From assembly GCF_032854445.1 (NCBI RefSeq), contig NC_088305.1, forward strand, positions 14,805,717 through 14,869,716: a DNA stretch of 64,000 nucleotides, in the 5' to 3' direction. Origin of the DNA: Liolophura sinensis (taxonomy: Eukaryota > Mollusca > Polyplacophora > Chitonida > Chitonidae). Positions within the stretch are counted from its first letter, which is position 1. Each line of letters begins with the position of its first letter. Below the pieces are notes generated by a model. That model worked only from the letters and a program-made list of their open reading frames with translations, had not been told where the DNA came from and made no database searches. Positions 13,276-24,034 of this stretch are shown piece by piece. Made by a program: the position numbers and the translations under genes.

Positions 13276-14441
13276 CGCTCATACAACGGGTCTAATACAC
13301 ACCCAGAAAGCCAAATTGCACGTTTTAGAGTCCATTATACAACACCTGTACAACGAGTCTAATACACACTCACAAAGCCATATTCTTCCTTTTAGAATCT
13401 ATTATACATCGTCTGTACAACGAGTCTAATACACACTCACAAAGCCATATTCCACCTTTTAGAATCTATTATACATCGTCTGTACAACGAGTTTAATACA
13501 CACTCACAAAGCCATATTCCACCTTTTAGAATCTATTATACATCGTCTGTACAACGAGTCTAATACACACTCACAAAGCCATATTCCACCTTTTAGAATC
13601 TATTATACATCGTCTGTACAACGAGTCTAATACACACTCACAAAGCCATATTCTTCCTTTTAGAATCTATTATACATCGTCTGTACAACGAGTCTAATAC
13701 ACACTCACAAAGCCATATTCTTCCTTTTAGAATCTATTATACATCGTCTGTACAACGAGTCTAATACACACTCACAAAGCCATATTCCACCTTTTAGAAT
13801 CTATTATACATCGTCTGTACAACGAGTTTAATACACACTCACAAAGCCATATTCCACCTTTTAGAATCTATTATACATCGTCTGTACAACGAGTTTAATA
13901 CACACTCACAAAGCCATATTCTTCCTTTTAGAATCTATTATACATCGTCTGTACAACGAGTCTAATACACACTCACAAAGCCATATTCCACCTTTTAGAA
14001 TCTATTATACATCGTCTGTACAACGAGTTTAATACACACTCACAAAGCCATATTCCACCTTTTAGAATCTATTATACATCGTCTGTACAACGAGTTTAAT
14101 ACACACTCACAAAGCCATATTCTTCCTTTTAGAATCTATTATACATCGCCTATAAAACGAGTTTAATACACACTCACAAAGCCATATTCCACCTTTTAGA
14201 ATCTATTATACATCGTCTGTACAACGAGTCTAATACACACTCACAAAGCCATATTCCACCTTTTAGAATCTATTATACATCGTCTGTACAACGAGTTTAA
14301 TACACACTCACAAAGCCATATTCTTCCTTTTAGAATCTATTATACATCGCCTATAAAACGAGTTTAATACACACTCACAAAGCCATATTCCACCTTTTAG
14401 AATCTATTACACATCGTCAGTACAATGAGTCAAATACACTC
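13276..14441. repeat. 67-bp satellite array, 17 full copies plus a partial copy, 201-bp higher-order structure
   Basis: The unit starts CGTCTGTACAACGAGT, contains AATACACACTCACAAAGCC and ends TCTATTATACAT. The copies from 13276 to 14414 are exactly 17 x 67 bp, and a partial copy follows. The first copy is the most diverged, as is usual at an array edge. Two internal variants (GAGTCTA/GAGTTTA and ATTCTTCC/ATTCCACC) mark unit types. The run TCT-CCACC, TTT-CCACC, TTT-CTTCC occurs at 13745-13945 and again at 13946-14146. A rarer variant, CGCCTATAAAACG, occurs at 14147 and at 14348, exactly 201 bp apart. No open frame spans the array. Confidence 0.95.
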
Positions 14442-15300
14442 GCCGTTGAACCAACAAGAACCGAAATCAAGCAAAATTATGTTTAAGCAAAACCGAGCAA
14501 ATATACTGCACTTGTCTTGTGACGGTATTTATTGTACATGTCTACGTCCTAGGACGCAGATTCGTCATCTACGGATGCTTACAAATCTGGCGAAGCGAAA
14601 CCTTGTAAGCTTGACTCGATTCTTGGGATACGGAAGGTACTTCCTGAAGCGGATATTCTTCCATGGTATGGCAGTAAATGGACCACCATCCCAGATAATC
14701 ATAACTGGGTCGTTGATCGTTGTGTCCAGGGAGATGCTAATGCCCTCATAGACTCTCCGGGAAAACGGGGGGGGTGGGGGTGGGGGGGGGGGGGCGTAGA
14801 TACCTGATCCGCACCAAATCCATTGTCTGGTCCACATCCTACCACGCGGTAGGCATGGTTTGAATATGTTAAGATCTGTTAACTTTAGTAATGGTTTGTA
14901 TTCATTAGTCTAACGATGTGATAATCTCTGAATTAGCGTTGAGAGGAGAAGTGCTTTTCAAGTTTCTAGAAGTATGAACAAATTAAATTCGCCCATATGA
15001 ACGGTATCTCAGATGTTTCATTTGTTATATAATTGCTAAATACTTCAATGCAAATAAATCAATAAATCGGCAAATTAATTAAGAAATAAAAACATTTAAA
15101 GGTAAATCAATTTAACTGTGCTCGCTCGACATTTTATGAAGACATTAAGTAAACACATGTGAGCTCAAACTTACATTACTCTAAAATATTTTCTTTACGG
15201 CTTGGTTGTCGTAAACACAAATCAATCTAATGTCAGCGGAAAGTAGTTTGCGAAGAAGCCGGAAGTCTCAGTACACGTGAACACGTGACCACGAGATGTG
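14442..15300. other. Non-coding stretch containing a G-run
   Basis: No gene is recognised. An almost pure G tract lies at 14767-14794 and could form a G-quadruplex. An open frame of 108 codons at 14425-14751 starts inside the satellite edge and shows no protein-like features. Confidence 0.45.
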
Positions 15301-15315
15301 ATAGTGTACTTCCGG

Positions 15316-15322
15316 TATATAA
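15316..15322 (+). promoter_or_regulatory. TATA-box-like motif
   Basis: TATATAA follows CTTCCGG, about 210 bp upstream of a strong splice acceptor (15529) and about 270 bp upstream of the ATG at 15588. The surrounding 15240-15460 segment is richer in CpG than the background. In an AT-rich genome this motif alone is weak evidence. The combination with the downstream ORF is why I list it. Confidence 0.25.
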
Positions 15323-15587
15323 CGATGGTCTCAGTATGCATATGACGAAGATGACCTAGTTACAACAATTCATCTCATTAAATGTAGCCACCTGACCGTT
15401 CCGGTCACGGCGGGAGGCGGACTTGAGCACAGCTACCCAAGAATGACCGGACAGGCCGACCGGAAGTAAAAGATACCACTAATACCTCTAGTTTTCTATC
15501 AGTTTCCCTCAAGTCTCTCTCTGTTACAGGCGTATTGTTAAATGTTACATCGAGAAGATAGCCTGATCTATCAGGCGTGATACAGAA

Positions 15588-15758
15588 ATGTCAGCCTCTA
15601 ACGACCAGCATTGTTTTACCGAAGAAGACGGTGTGATTTGGAAAGGCCTTATTTCAAGGGGAAGAGATAAAAACCAGCGTCTAAAATGTCATCACGTAAA
15701 CCATTCGAATACAATTCTTTTTTTATTATTGATCGGTGCAGTCGAAGAGTCCATATGA
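15588..15758 (+). CDS. Candidate short ORF or first coding exon, 56 codons
   Basis: A textbook acceptor (long pyrimidine tract ending CTCTCTGTTACAG) ends at 15529. After 58 bp of possible 5' UTR comes ATG in a fair context (ACAGAAATGTCA). The frame reads MSASNDQHCFTEEDGV and continues to TGA at 15756-15758. The N-terminal part is acidic and basic. The last third (around NTILFLLLIGAV) is hydrophobic and could be a short membrane segment, or it could be intron sequence. A possible donor, GTAAAC, lies near 15697 and would end the exon after about 36 codons. I recognise no family. It may be a real 5' exon, a small protein or a chance frame behind a chance acceptor. Confidence 0.3.
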   Translation: MSASNDQHCFTEEDGVIWKGLISRGRDKNQRLKCHHVNHSNTILFLLLIGAVEESI

Positions 15759-18236
15759 ACCGTCGTCGATGATTTTGTGCAACTTTTCGGCTTTTTACAG
15801 ACGCACTTAAGCATTTAACGTTAATAACATTAAATAATAAAAATTAGTAGTTTAATTATACTTACTAAATTGCCTTCAATTCATGAAGTGTCAAGCAGAG
15901 TAAAAAGTTGGTGGTCTTAAGTAAAGCAACATATTATTCTTGTAGCTCTGGAGTGGCCAAACACGGTGATCAAACTGTCCTAACCTAACGGTAAGTAAGT
16001 GAGTAAGTAGGCATGGTTTTTTGGAACAGAGTGTAGCTAATTTTCTTTAAATATCTCAAATGTGTCGAATTTTATTGTGATTTTGCTCTTGATTTATTAA
16101 GCCGTGGTATTTCAGAAATGGACCAGACTAAAAAGCAACAATGCTGCTGTTTTTCCTAAAACTGACATCAACCTGTGCTATCATGTCATAAATACGTTGG
16201 CAACCAAATGAAGTTGCTACAGGAGACAATTTTGAAGGAGATAATTTTAATGTAGATTAAATGTTTTTCCGGTAAAACTTTTATAGGTTAGTAAGGGTAT
16301 TTATTTTTATCAAACTTCGCTTGCAGTGGAAATGTATGGGTACCGGTATATGGGCGAACGTTTACATTTTCAAGGTCGTCTTCTGGTAACGCAGTGGTAA
16401 CTTTTCATATAGGCGATATCTTTTGTCAAGTACAAGTCATTTTACAACATCGTTCTGTCCTTATATTTTACTGCCAGCGCGAGCTAGCAGACAGGTTTCG
16501 AATTTTGCACACATTCCAGACTTTGCCATAACAGTGTTCGCTACATTTCTCAAGCAATCCATCCTCCTTTTCCTCCAATGTTTTCCGTTGTGTCAGTTTT
16601 GCACATTCACCGGGTATTTTCGAGTAAGGAGGGTATTTCTGTCGTTTGTAAGAGTAATGAATGATGTGATAGTAGTCAGAATTGCCTCTAGAGGAATACA
16701 ACCGTACTTATCTCCAGATAAGTTGCCGTGACATTAGTGCTCTATATCCTCTGACTGATACATTGTAAACATTCCATCTGTTTTTCGTTGTGTCTAATAA
16801 CAGATTTCACCAAACAGATTACACTTACAGTGAAGATCTTAACATGAATATAATGAACCTCAGTTATTAGATTACCTTAAAACTTACCATGCCTCACCAT
16901 GCTTTCGTATCAGCTCTTTGCCTTATCACACATGTCTTTATAGTTCCCAAGCCTGTAGAGTCAAATGAGTAACTGTTTCATATACTCCTGTTATTAACTT
17001 TAACGACTTAAAAAAAAATCCATGGACTTTCTTTTTCACTTCACTTTTCCATCGGGAAAACACTATCGTAAAAAACGAAGGTATAACGAAAACAGAGTAA
17101 CATTAAAGTGTAACAGTGATAAAAATGTATCTGCGTGACAAAATCGTGTACAAACCACAAGTAGACTTCTGTAACCACAAACAATTCCAAAATAAACTTC
17201 TCAGGAATTGTCTTTACTGGCTCAAGTTTTCTTGTTGTAGTTGTAATAATTAATATGCAACAGAGCATGGTGGTCAAATGAGGAGCCGACTCAACAGAAC
17301 ACCTCTGAAACTTGTGGAAGGATATGTCAAGACAACCAGAGCTACTTCGTCAAAATAATTTTGTTTGTCCTCAATTTTGGCAGATTTACTTGTCATTTAG
17401 TCACAGTGAAAACAGTCTGACTGTGGGTAAGACGGAACCCGACACTCAAACTGAACATTTACAGAATACAGTTTCACATAGCTTGTGGACCAGTCTTTTG
17501 GGTGTACCTCGGGGTGGTTGTTAAATACTGATGACCATTTCGCGACAAGACTAGCTGATGTAACAGACAGGCCTACTTAGCGCCTAGCGGAATTAAGAAA
17601 GGTACCGATTTTATGAATGCTTTAGCGTAAGTATCATGATTTTTTACCAGAGAAGGCTACAAGTGTTTGTAGGTTGATGAGGGAATGATCCGACTCTACA
17701 GCCAGTTTAAATGTTCTGATGAAAAGAACAGGTATAAGAATAAACAAGAAAACCGTCTACATTTTCTGTCACTTTGCTTTTAAGCTGAGGTATATAACTT
17801 TGGATCTTTTCAGAGATACTAATTAGGAAATAGAACATACTCACCAACTAAAAGATAAACTGGAAGCACGATAAATCGTCACTCGTACTCTACAAGCGTA
17901 AGGCTAAAGGCAAAGCAAGGTTTGCGTGACTTAAACGGAAACAGCCGCGTTCTCGGGTTACTGAAATAACTCACTTTGATTGGTTAAAACTGATATAGGT
18001 AGCATCGAGTTGCCTCTAGTTGTCTCATTGTGTGCGTTTTGTCCATCACAAAAATAAAAGTGATGTTTTTTTATAAACATAAACAAAAGATGCGCTTTAA
18101 TGACAAGTATTCTTGAACTGAAAATCAATTCGTTATGTCGATTATAACGGCACAACGCTCATTCGTCATAGCATATATCAGCTTAGACATGTTCACCAAC
18201 GGCATTGTGCTTTCAAGGCAAATTCCAGCAGAGCTC
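15759..18236. other. Non-coding stretch, no gene recognised
   Basis: AT-rich unique sequence. The open frames at 16423-16731 (plus) and 17041-17277 (minus) are hydrophobic or low-complexity and lack convincing splice context. No repeats were noted apart from a short GTAAGTAAGTGAG run near 15990. Confidence 0.45.
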
Positions 18237-18467
18237 ATAAGCGTAAGGAAATATATAAATAAATTGATACCGTCGTAATGGGACAATATAAAGACAAAAG
18301 GTAGCATAAATTCTATTTGTTTATTTCTTCATATAACATCGCATAATGAAGAATATTTTACTGATTCGAAAGTGCTGAATTCTATGGGTGAAACAAACCG
18401 TATTAAACCGTGGCAAGTAAGTGAAAAGCCTTTCCACATTTGACGCTCAGCATTCGACCTACAGAGA
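18237..18467. repeat. Left copy of a 231-bp direct duplication flanking a SINE
   Basis: This segment runs from ATAAGCGTAAGG to CCTACAGAGA and is repeated at 18740-18979. The two copies agree almost throughout, except for a small insertion and a replaced patch of roughly 25-30 bp. The copies end exactly where the SINE between them begins and ends. Confidence 0.85.
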
Positions 18468-18739
18468 TTTATTTACTTATATATTTGATTGGTGTTTTAC
18501 GCCGAACTCAAGAATATTTCACTTATACGACGGCGGTCAGCATCATGGTGGGTGGAAACCGGGCAGAGCCCGAGGGAAACCCACGACCATCCGCAGGTTG
18601 CTGAAAGACCTTCCCACGTACGGCCGGAGAGGAAGCCAGCATGAGCTAGACTTGAACTCACAGCGACCGAATTGGTGACATACTCCTGGGTCATTACGCT
18701 GCGCTAGCGCGCTAACCAACTGAGCCACGGAGACCCCCC
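18468..18739 (-). mobile_element. Full-length tRNA-derived SINE
   Basis: On the minus strand the element opens GGGGTCTCCGTGGCTCAG. The A box (TGGCTCAGTTGG) is at 18716-18727, and a B-box-like GAGTTCAAGTC follows. The core is GC-rich, and the 3' end runs GAAATATTCTTGAGTTCGG, GTAAAACACCAATCAAAT into an AT-rich tail. This is the common SINE of the window. No short target duplication is visible. Instead it is bounded by the 231-bp direct repeats. Confidence 0.9.
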
Positions 18740-18979
18740 ATAAGCGTCAGGAAATATATAAACAAATTGATACCCTCGTAATGTGACAATATAAAGACAA
18801 AAGGTAGCATAAATTCTATTTGTTTATTTCTTCATATGGTTGGGCTTTACATCGCATGATGAAGAATATTTTACTGATTCGAAAGTGCTAAATGGTTGAG
18901 AAAAAAAAACAGCAGTAAATCGTGGCAAGTAAGTGAAAAGCCTTTCCACATTTGACGCTCAGCATTCGACCTACAGAGA
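18740..18979. repeat. Right copy of the 231-bp direct duplication
   Basis: Partner of 18237-18467, 240 bp long. It differs by an insertion near 18838 (TGGTTGGGCTTT) and a substituted A-rich patch near 18892-18920. Its left edge abuts the C run at the SINE head and its right edge is followed by unrelated sequence. Confidence 0.85.
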
Positions 18980-20948
18980 GATATCATTTTGGAAGTAGGT
19001 GGAGGAGATGTGAAGTCCAACGAATTCCACGGTCATATGAGCTGCGCAAAACCGATCATTGTCGTCAACGCTTGAACGAACATACATAACGTGTTTTCTA
19101 ACGAGTGAAAGACAGCCATCTTACCCACACCCTTGTTCAACTCTAGATTAGGTATGTTATCGATAATTTATAATCTGATCGACTAATGAACTCATTTGAG
19201 GCTAGAATACCTATTCACCTAAGATTAATGTCAGAAGTTCTATTTAACAGCCTCAAGGCTTATTCCATATCCTTGTTAAAAAAAACTTACAAGAGACTCA
19301 ATCAGCTTAACTGTAGCGGGATGTTGGGTTTTCGTTTGACATTTAGCTTAATCTTTAATGTTGTGCTTTATTATTCCGTTCTTTGAACTTAGACTTCAGA
19401 GTTCTAACCTATTGGGCAATACAATATTTGTAGAACATCATTCAAAGCATGTAATAATTAAATTATGACCGTATCTCAGAATAGGATAAACCTTTTTAAA
19501 GTCACGTATATAGCGTCTTCCAACTTATACATAACTTTTCTGCCTTGTCTACAAGTTGCAAATGAAACAGATTTTGGCATACGGTATCTTCAAACAAACC
19601 CTATACTTACAAGTATTTCCATTCACCTCTCATCTAATGGCACTGTTTTTGTGGAAAACGTCTTCAATTGTGTAACAACGAAGTCGTCAGAAAAAATATC
19701 ACGTCAACTGTCTAAATACAACGCATGCATTATTCATGGTTTACTATTAAGCTCAACAAAATACATTTGAAATTCTGATTTTTTTAGTACATTGTTTTGT
19801 AACATTTTGACGTAGGTTTACTATAAGAATTATCTGACCATCGAAGCGGATTTACAAACATGACTGCCTCTTGTGTTATTCTGTGAATACGCAATAACGA
19901 AAGACTCAACACTAAACGGAAAACGCGCCAGAAATAAAATACACACACCATAAAGTCTGGAAAACAACAGCTCTTGCAATCCATTGAAAACACTCCGTTT
20001 TCAAGTGGATCGTGTGAGTATTCGACACGAATAGATAGGCTTTTGCTGAAAACGTCAATCCATAAGCTGATAGTTTGCTAGGCAACCGTTATTCGTTATC
20101 ACTTAGTTGTCTTTATGTACACTTTGTGCTTTTCTGAACTCCTTCGCAGACATAAAGATCTTTCACATCGTAAACAATGGCGTAAAACAGGGTCTTTTTT
20201 TAACACCATTGACTTTCGATTCGAAAGCTTTCTGTATGTTTGATTCGCGGCAAATCCGCTGCTAAGTCAGTCCTTTCAGCGTACTCGATCAGATAGAAAA
20301 CAAGAATGCAGCATTGCTGGGCGTGTCTAATATTGCTATATGTTGAAATGATCATTGAGTTATTGTTTGCCTGTGTGCTTAGATGACAATTCAAATACCT
20401 TTTTGTTAACACCTGCACTACACTCATGACCGCGCGTAATCGTTTTCGTGGAGAAATACAAATTTGTACGGTAATTAGAACATCTACAATATTATTTGTA
20501 GAAGGCAGATTGCTACCTAATTGCTGTCAAAAACTTACCTTGCAAAAAAGTCGCATATAACGCCCCTCACCCCCCAGCCCCTTCATAAATGAAGTATCCC
20601 ACTTGCATGTCTTCCACTTTTGTGTCAGCGCATCATTTGTATAAGGACTGCGGTGTAGGTCTTTTATTTCTCTGTATGAATACGTATGGTGGGCCCAGTT
20701 CACAAAGCGGGCGTTTGAGATATTTAAGGTACTATTGTTGCATATGTGCGATTATCGTACATGTACGACATTTTTGGAACATTGGCCAGGCAATATTGTT
20801 CCTGTGATAAGTAGTTAGCAAAGCAGTCAGCTATAACAAAAAAGTATCCGTGACAGTTGTATGAAAGCTGGATGAGGACATAATCGTACCATCGTTCCAT
20901 CTGCCGACGAGCGATGACATAATTATGCAAAGCGAAGTCATGATGATG
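18980..20948. other. Non-coding stretch, no gene recognised
   Basis: AT-rich unique sequence with chance open frames of up to about 100 codons (for example 19465-19770, plus strand). These have no recognisable motif or splice context. Confidence 0.45.
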
Positions 20949-21116
20949 CGAAGCGATGGTACGATAGCACGAAGCGATCGCATGAGAGCACAAAGGGATG
21001 ACACAATGGCACGAAGCGATCACACGATGGCACGAAACTATCACATGTTGCTAGCATGGTTTGTACTAGTATCGTACCATGGCTTCGTGCCATCGTACCA
21101 TCGCTTCGTGCCATTG
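20949..21116. repeat. 21-bp tandem units in opposite orientations forming a large hairpin
   Basis: Four 21-bp units (20949, 20970, 20991, 21012) of the type CGAAGCGATNNNACGATGGCA lie in tandem, with a partial fifth at 21033. After a spacer, two more units lie in reverse orientation at 21073-21116. Segment 20949-20975 pairs with 21082-21108 at 26 of 27 positions. Because 21 is a multiple of three, open frames cross it on both strands with heptapeptide periodicity. I read those as by-products of the repeat. Confidence 0.85.
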
Positions 21117-22046
21117 CCGGCCTTATCCGGCTTCCATACCTTTGAATTCTACAAACCACAAGTGTTAATTTGGATGTTGTGTGTGACGTAGTTAAGATGT
21201 CATTAGTGTTTGGTGCATCTCCTTAACACACAAATGCTGTTTGCTTTTTGTAAAAAAAAAAATGCAAAATAACAAAACCGTGGTTCATGCAATGTCGTAT
21301 GGTTTTATATACTAAAGGTGAATGTGTCGTTTAGCTCGTCAGACAATGTTACAGGTCCAACCACTCAGGCGGGCTTGTCTCAGCTACATCCTTTAAAAGC
21401 CTACGGCTCGTAATGCATTAAAGGCTCAACTTGGTCTAGATTCAGTCTAACGGTTTTTCCAAAGGAAACTGCTCGTCGGGGTAGCGTCATCAGGAAATTG
21501 CCTTGTCAAGTCGTGTGCTCGAGTCAGCTCGCAGTGGAGACTTTAGCCCGCACCCAGAATCACTGATCGGGTAGTACACGGGGTATTATGGCAGGGGAGG
21601 GAGGAAGAGTGAAGGCATTACCGTGCTGATCGTCACTCGATGGCGCTCCAGATTGCACACGATGGCTAAGCGTCACCGACGATAAAGTGCATCTAGGCTG
21701 CGGGCTTACACACAAGAGTAAATTTTCTTGTCGCTGCCCAAATGAGTCGCGAAATTCAGCACTTGCGACTTGTTTAAGTCCATAAAAACCGAATGTTAGA
21801 TAAGAGAAACGCACACTAAGAATTTGAATGGTTTAACATTTTTAATAAACGCCTCTACACAGAAACACATGACAAGAAAGGATAAAACATGGACTGCTTT
21901 TTATTGTCAGTATTGTGGACGTGGAGCAACTGGAGTAATTTTGTTAAGGTTACTCTAAGTATAGTTTACAGAAAAGCATATCAGCAGAGATTTATCTGGT
22001 ATTATGATCGAAAACAATTCACACACACAACGTGTTGTCTGCTACT
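21117..22046. other. Non-coding stretch with a GC-richer segment
   Basis: The 21340-21780 segment is richer in CpG than its surroundings. On the minus strand it opens an 84-codon frame (21560-21814) crossed by a GTAAGC donor-like site near 21706. It could be a first exon or promoter, but I recognise no protein. The rest is unique AT-rich sequence. Confidence 0.35.
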
Positions 22047-22205
22047 TCGTATACCACCTCTGTCAGTAGCCTGAGGATGGTCGTGGGTTTCCCCCGGGCT
22101 GCCCGGTTTCCACCCACCATAATGCTGGCTGCCTTCGTATCAGTGAAATATTCTTGAGTACAGAGTAAAACACCAATCACATAAAATAAATAAATCGTAT
22201 ACCAC
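22047..22205 (+). mobile_element. 5'-truncated SINE with 11-bp target site duplication
   Basis: TCGTATACCAC occurs at 22047-22057 and again at 22195-22205. Between them is the distal half of the common SINE in plus orientation: GGATGGTCGTGGGTTTCCC, CCACCCACCATAATGCTGG, GAAATATTCTTGAGTACAG, then an A-rich AATAAATAAA tail. The tRNA head is missing. This is the expected outcome of incomplete target-primed reverse transcription. Confidence 0.9.
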
Positions 22206-23662
22206 ATAATTGTGTTCGTGGATGGAGGTTTATGTGTTACTAAACGTTAAGATCACTTGCGCATAACAACCGTGTAATGTCAGAGGAAAGCGGTTATCAA
22301 TTTATATTAACAGAAATAATTAGTGTTAACAACGTACAAATTAGGTTCTAAATCTAAGACACAATTGTCATTCAGACCGTATCAAAACAAATGTATCACT
22401 GTTGCCTTTTAAAGGTCGTTTTCACTGGTAAACATTGTGATCATGTCCTTCAACATTTCCCTCTTTGTCCTAGCCTCCTTCTTAATGTCACACATGCGCA
22501 ACCCGGCCAACTGGGCACAAGATTCTCCTCCGAACTGAAGACAGGAGTACGCATTCGATAATACTGCCACACAGACAATTTAGGTTGTTGATACCATATA
22601 AAAATCTGCATTGCTTTCCACTTATTAAAAAATATATCAGAATTTTACCTGTGTTGAATAAGGCAGAACTTAGGCTTTCGCTCAGTGCTACTAGCCACCC
22701 CTCTAGGAGGTTACCAAGGTCAAAATTCGTTATGACTTCCAGCAACCACAGCTCAAAAATGGTGGTCATGCTATGTCGGCTTGTTGATATGTTCAAGAGA
22801 AAAGTGCAAACTGTGGTGGGTATGGTACGATGTTGTAAGTTAGAGCTTGTATTTTTTGAGGTTGAAGTGGGCAAATTTACTACATAAATAGTATTAAGGA
22901 ACACCAATGTGCCCGAGTAACTTTACGACATGAAACAGATTACGGGTGTTCTGAACATTTTGTCCCAAGTAGCCCAGAACATTTCACATCACGAAAGCTC
23001 AGTTATTAGCACAAGATGTTAGTTTTATTTTTGAATATTTCACTCATTACTGGTTATGTCTATGTTGGGAATTAAGCACAGGGTAATCTTTACCTTCACG
23101 TAAAAGATGACCTAAACTTGGCCACAATATGTGTGGGAACAATATCGTCTTGGTTAAATAAAGTAGTGTTATTTCACCAGGGACGAAGCAATCGAAAGGC
23201 CCATGATAAACATCTTTGTCTGCCATGGAATCTTTTCAACTGAAAGTGATACGTTAGTGTTCCGGACATGCGTAATAGCGCTGTGTGTGTGGTGCAAGGG
23301 CAAAAGTCAACAAAAGAAGTCTCTAAGTCCGGAAAGGCACCGTAATATACATCAGAGCCGTAGGCAAATGTCGGAAATTTCAAAAGATATCGTTTCTTGA
23401 GTCAACACAACTTTTGGGACTTTGCCTAACTTTGGATTATGGTTAGTGATGTATAGATTTTCGGCATAGGGAGACGATCTCGACTTTGAAGAAAGTATTT
23501 AAAGACATAAAAACATAGTTTGGCAATGTCCATTTTCCTCTTGCCGCCAACAAATTTAAGAAAAGTTAGTAACATATAGAAAGTTTAGTTCAGAGAAGAC
23601 TAGCATGTGTGCAGTCTGACCTGACTAAGTATCTCTTCATTCGATGTACCTATTTTGCTTAT
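22206..23662. other. Non-coding stretch, no gene recognised
   Basis: Open frames overlap on both strands at 22488-22907 (up to 139 codons) but lack conserved motifs, repeats or good splice boundaries. I treat them as chance. The rest is unique AT-rich sequence. Confidence 0.4.
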
Positions 23663-24034
23663 GGGGGCATACGTGGCCCAGGTGGTTAGTTTGCCAGCGC
23701 GGTGCAATGACCTCTCACCAATGCCGTCGATGTGAGTTCAAGTCCAGCTAATGCTGCCTTCATCTCCGGCGGTGCTTGAGAAGGTCGACCAGGTAACTTG
23801 CGGGTGGTCGTGAGTTTCCCCTGGTTTCCGGTTTCCTCCCATCATAATGCTGGTCGCTGTCGTATAAGTGAAATATTCTTGAGTACGGCGTAAAACGCAA
23901 ATCTCACGATCATCCGCAGGTTGCTGTGGACCTTGCCATGAACAGGACTTGAGCTCACATCGACCGCAACGGTGAAAGGCTCCTGGATCAGCGGCGTGCT
24001 GGCGTGCTACGCCGCCCGGCCACAGAGGACCCCC
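23663..24034. mobile_element. Two SINE copies arranged tail-to-tail
   Basis: 23663-23902 is a diverged but nearly full SINE in plus orientation: head GTGGCCCAGGTGGTTAG, B-box-like GAGTTCAAGTCC, core, then GAAATATTCTTGAGTACGG and GTAAAACGC. From about 23905 to 24034 the sequence runs the other way: CATCCGCAGGTTGCTG, then a B-box complement near GGACTTGAGCTC, then the head complement ending GGCCACAGAGGACCCCC. The second copy has lost its tail. Both polymerase III heads face inward from the outer ends. A 109-codon open frame on the minus strand here is SINE-derived. Confidence 0.85.

Noticed and set aside
22488-22907. 139-codon minus-strand and 100-codon plus-strand frames over the same bases
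   Set aside because: Mutual overlap on opposite strands, no motif, no splice support.
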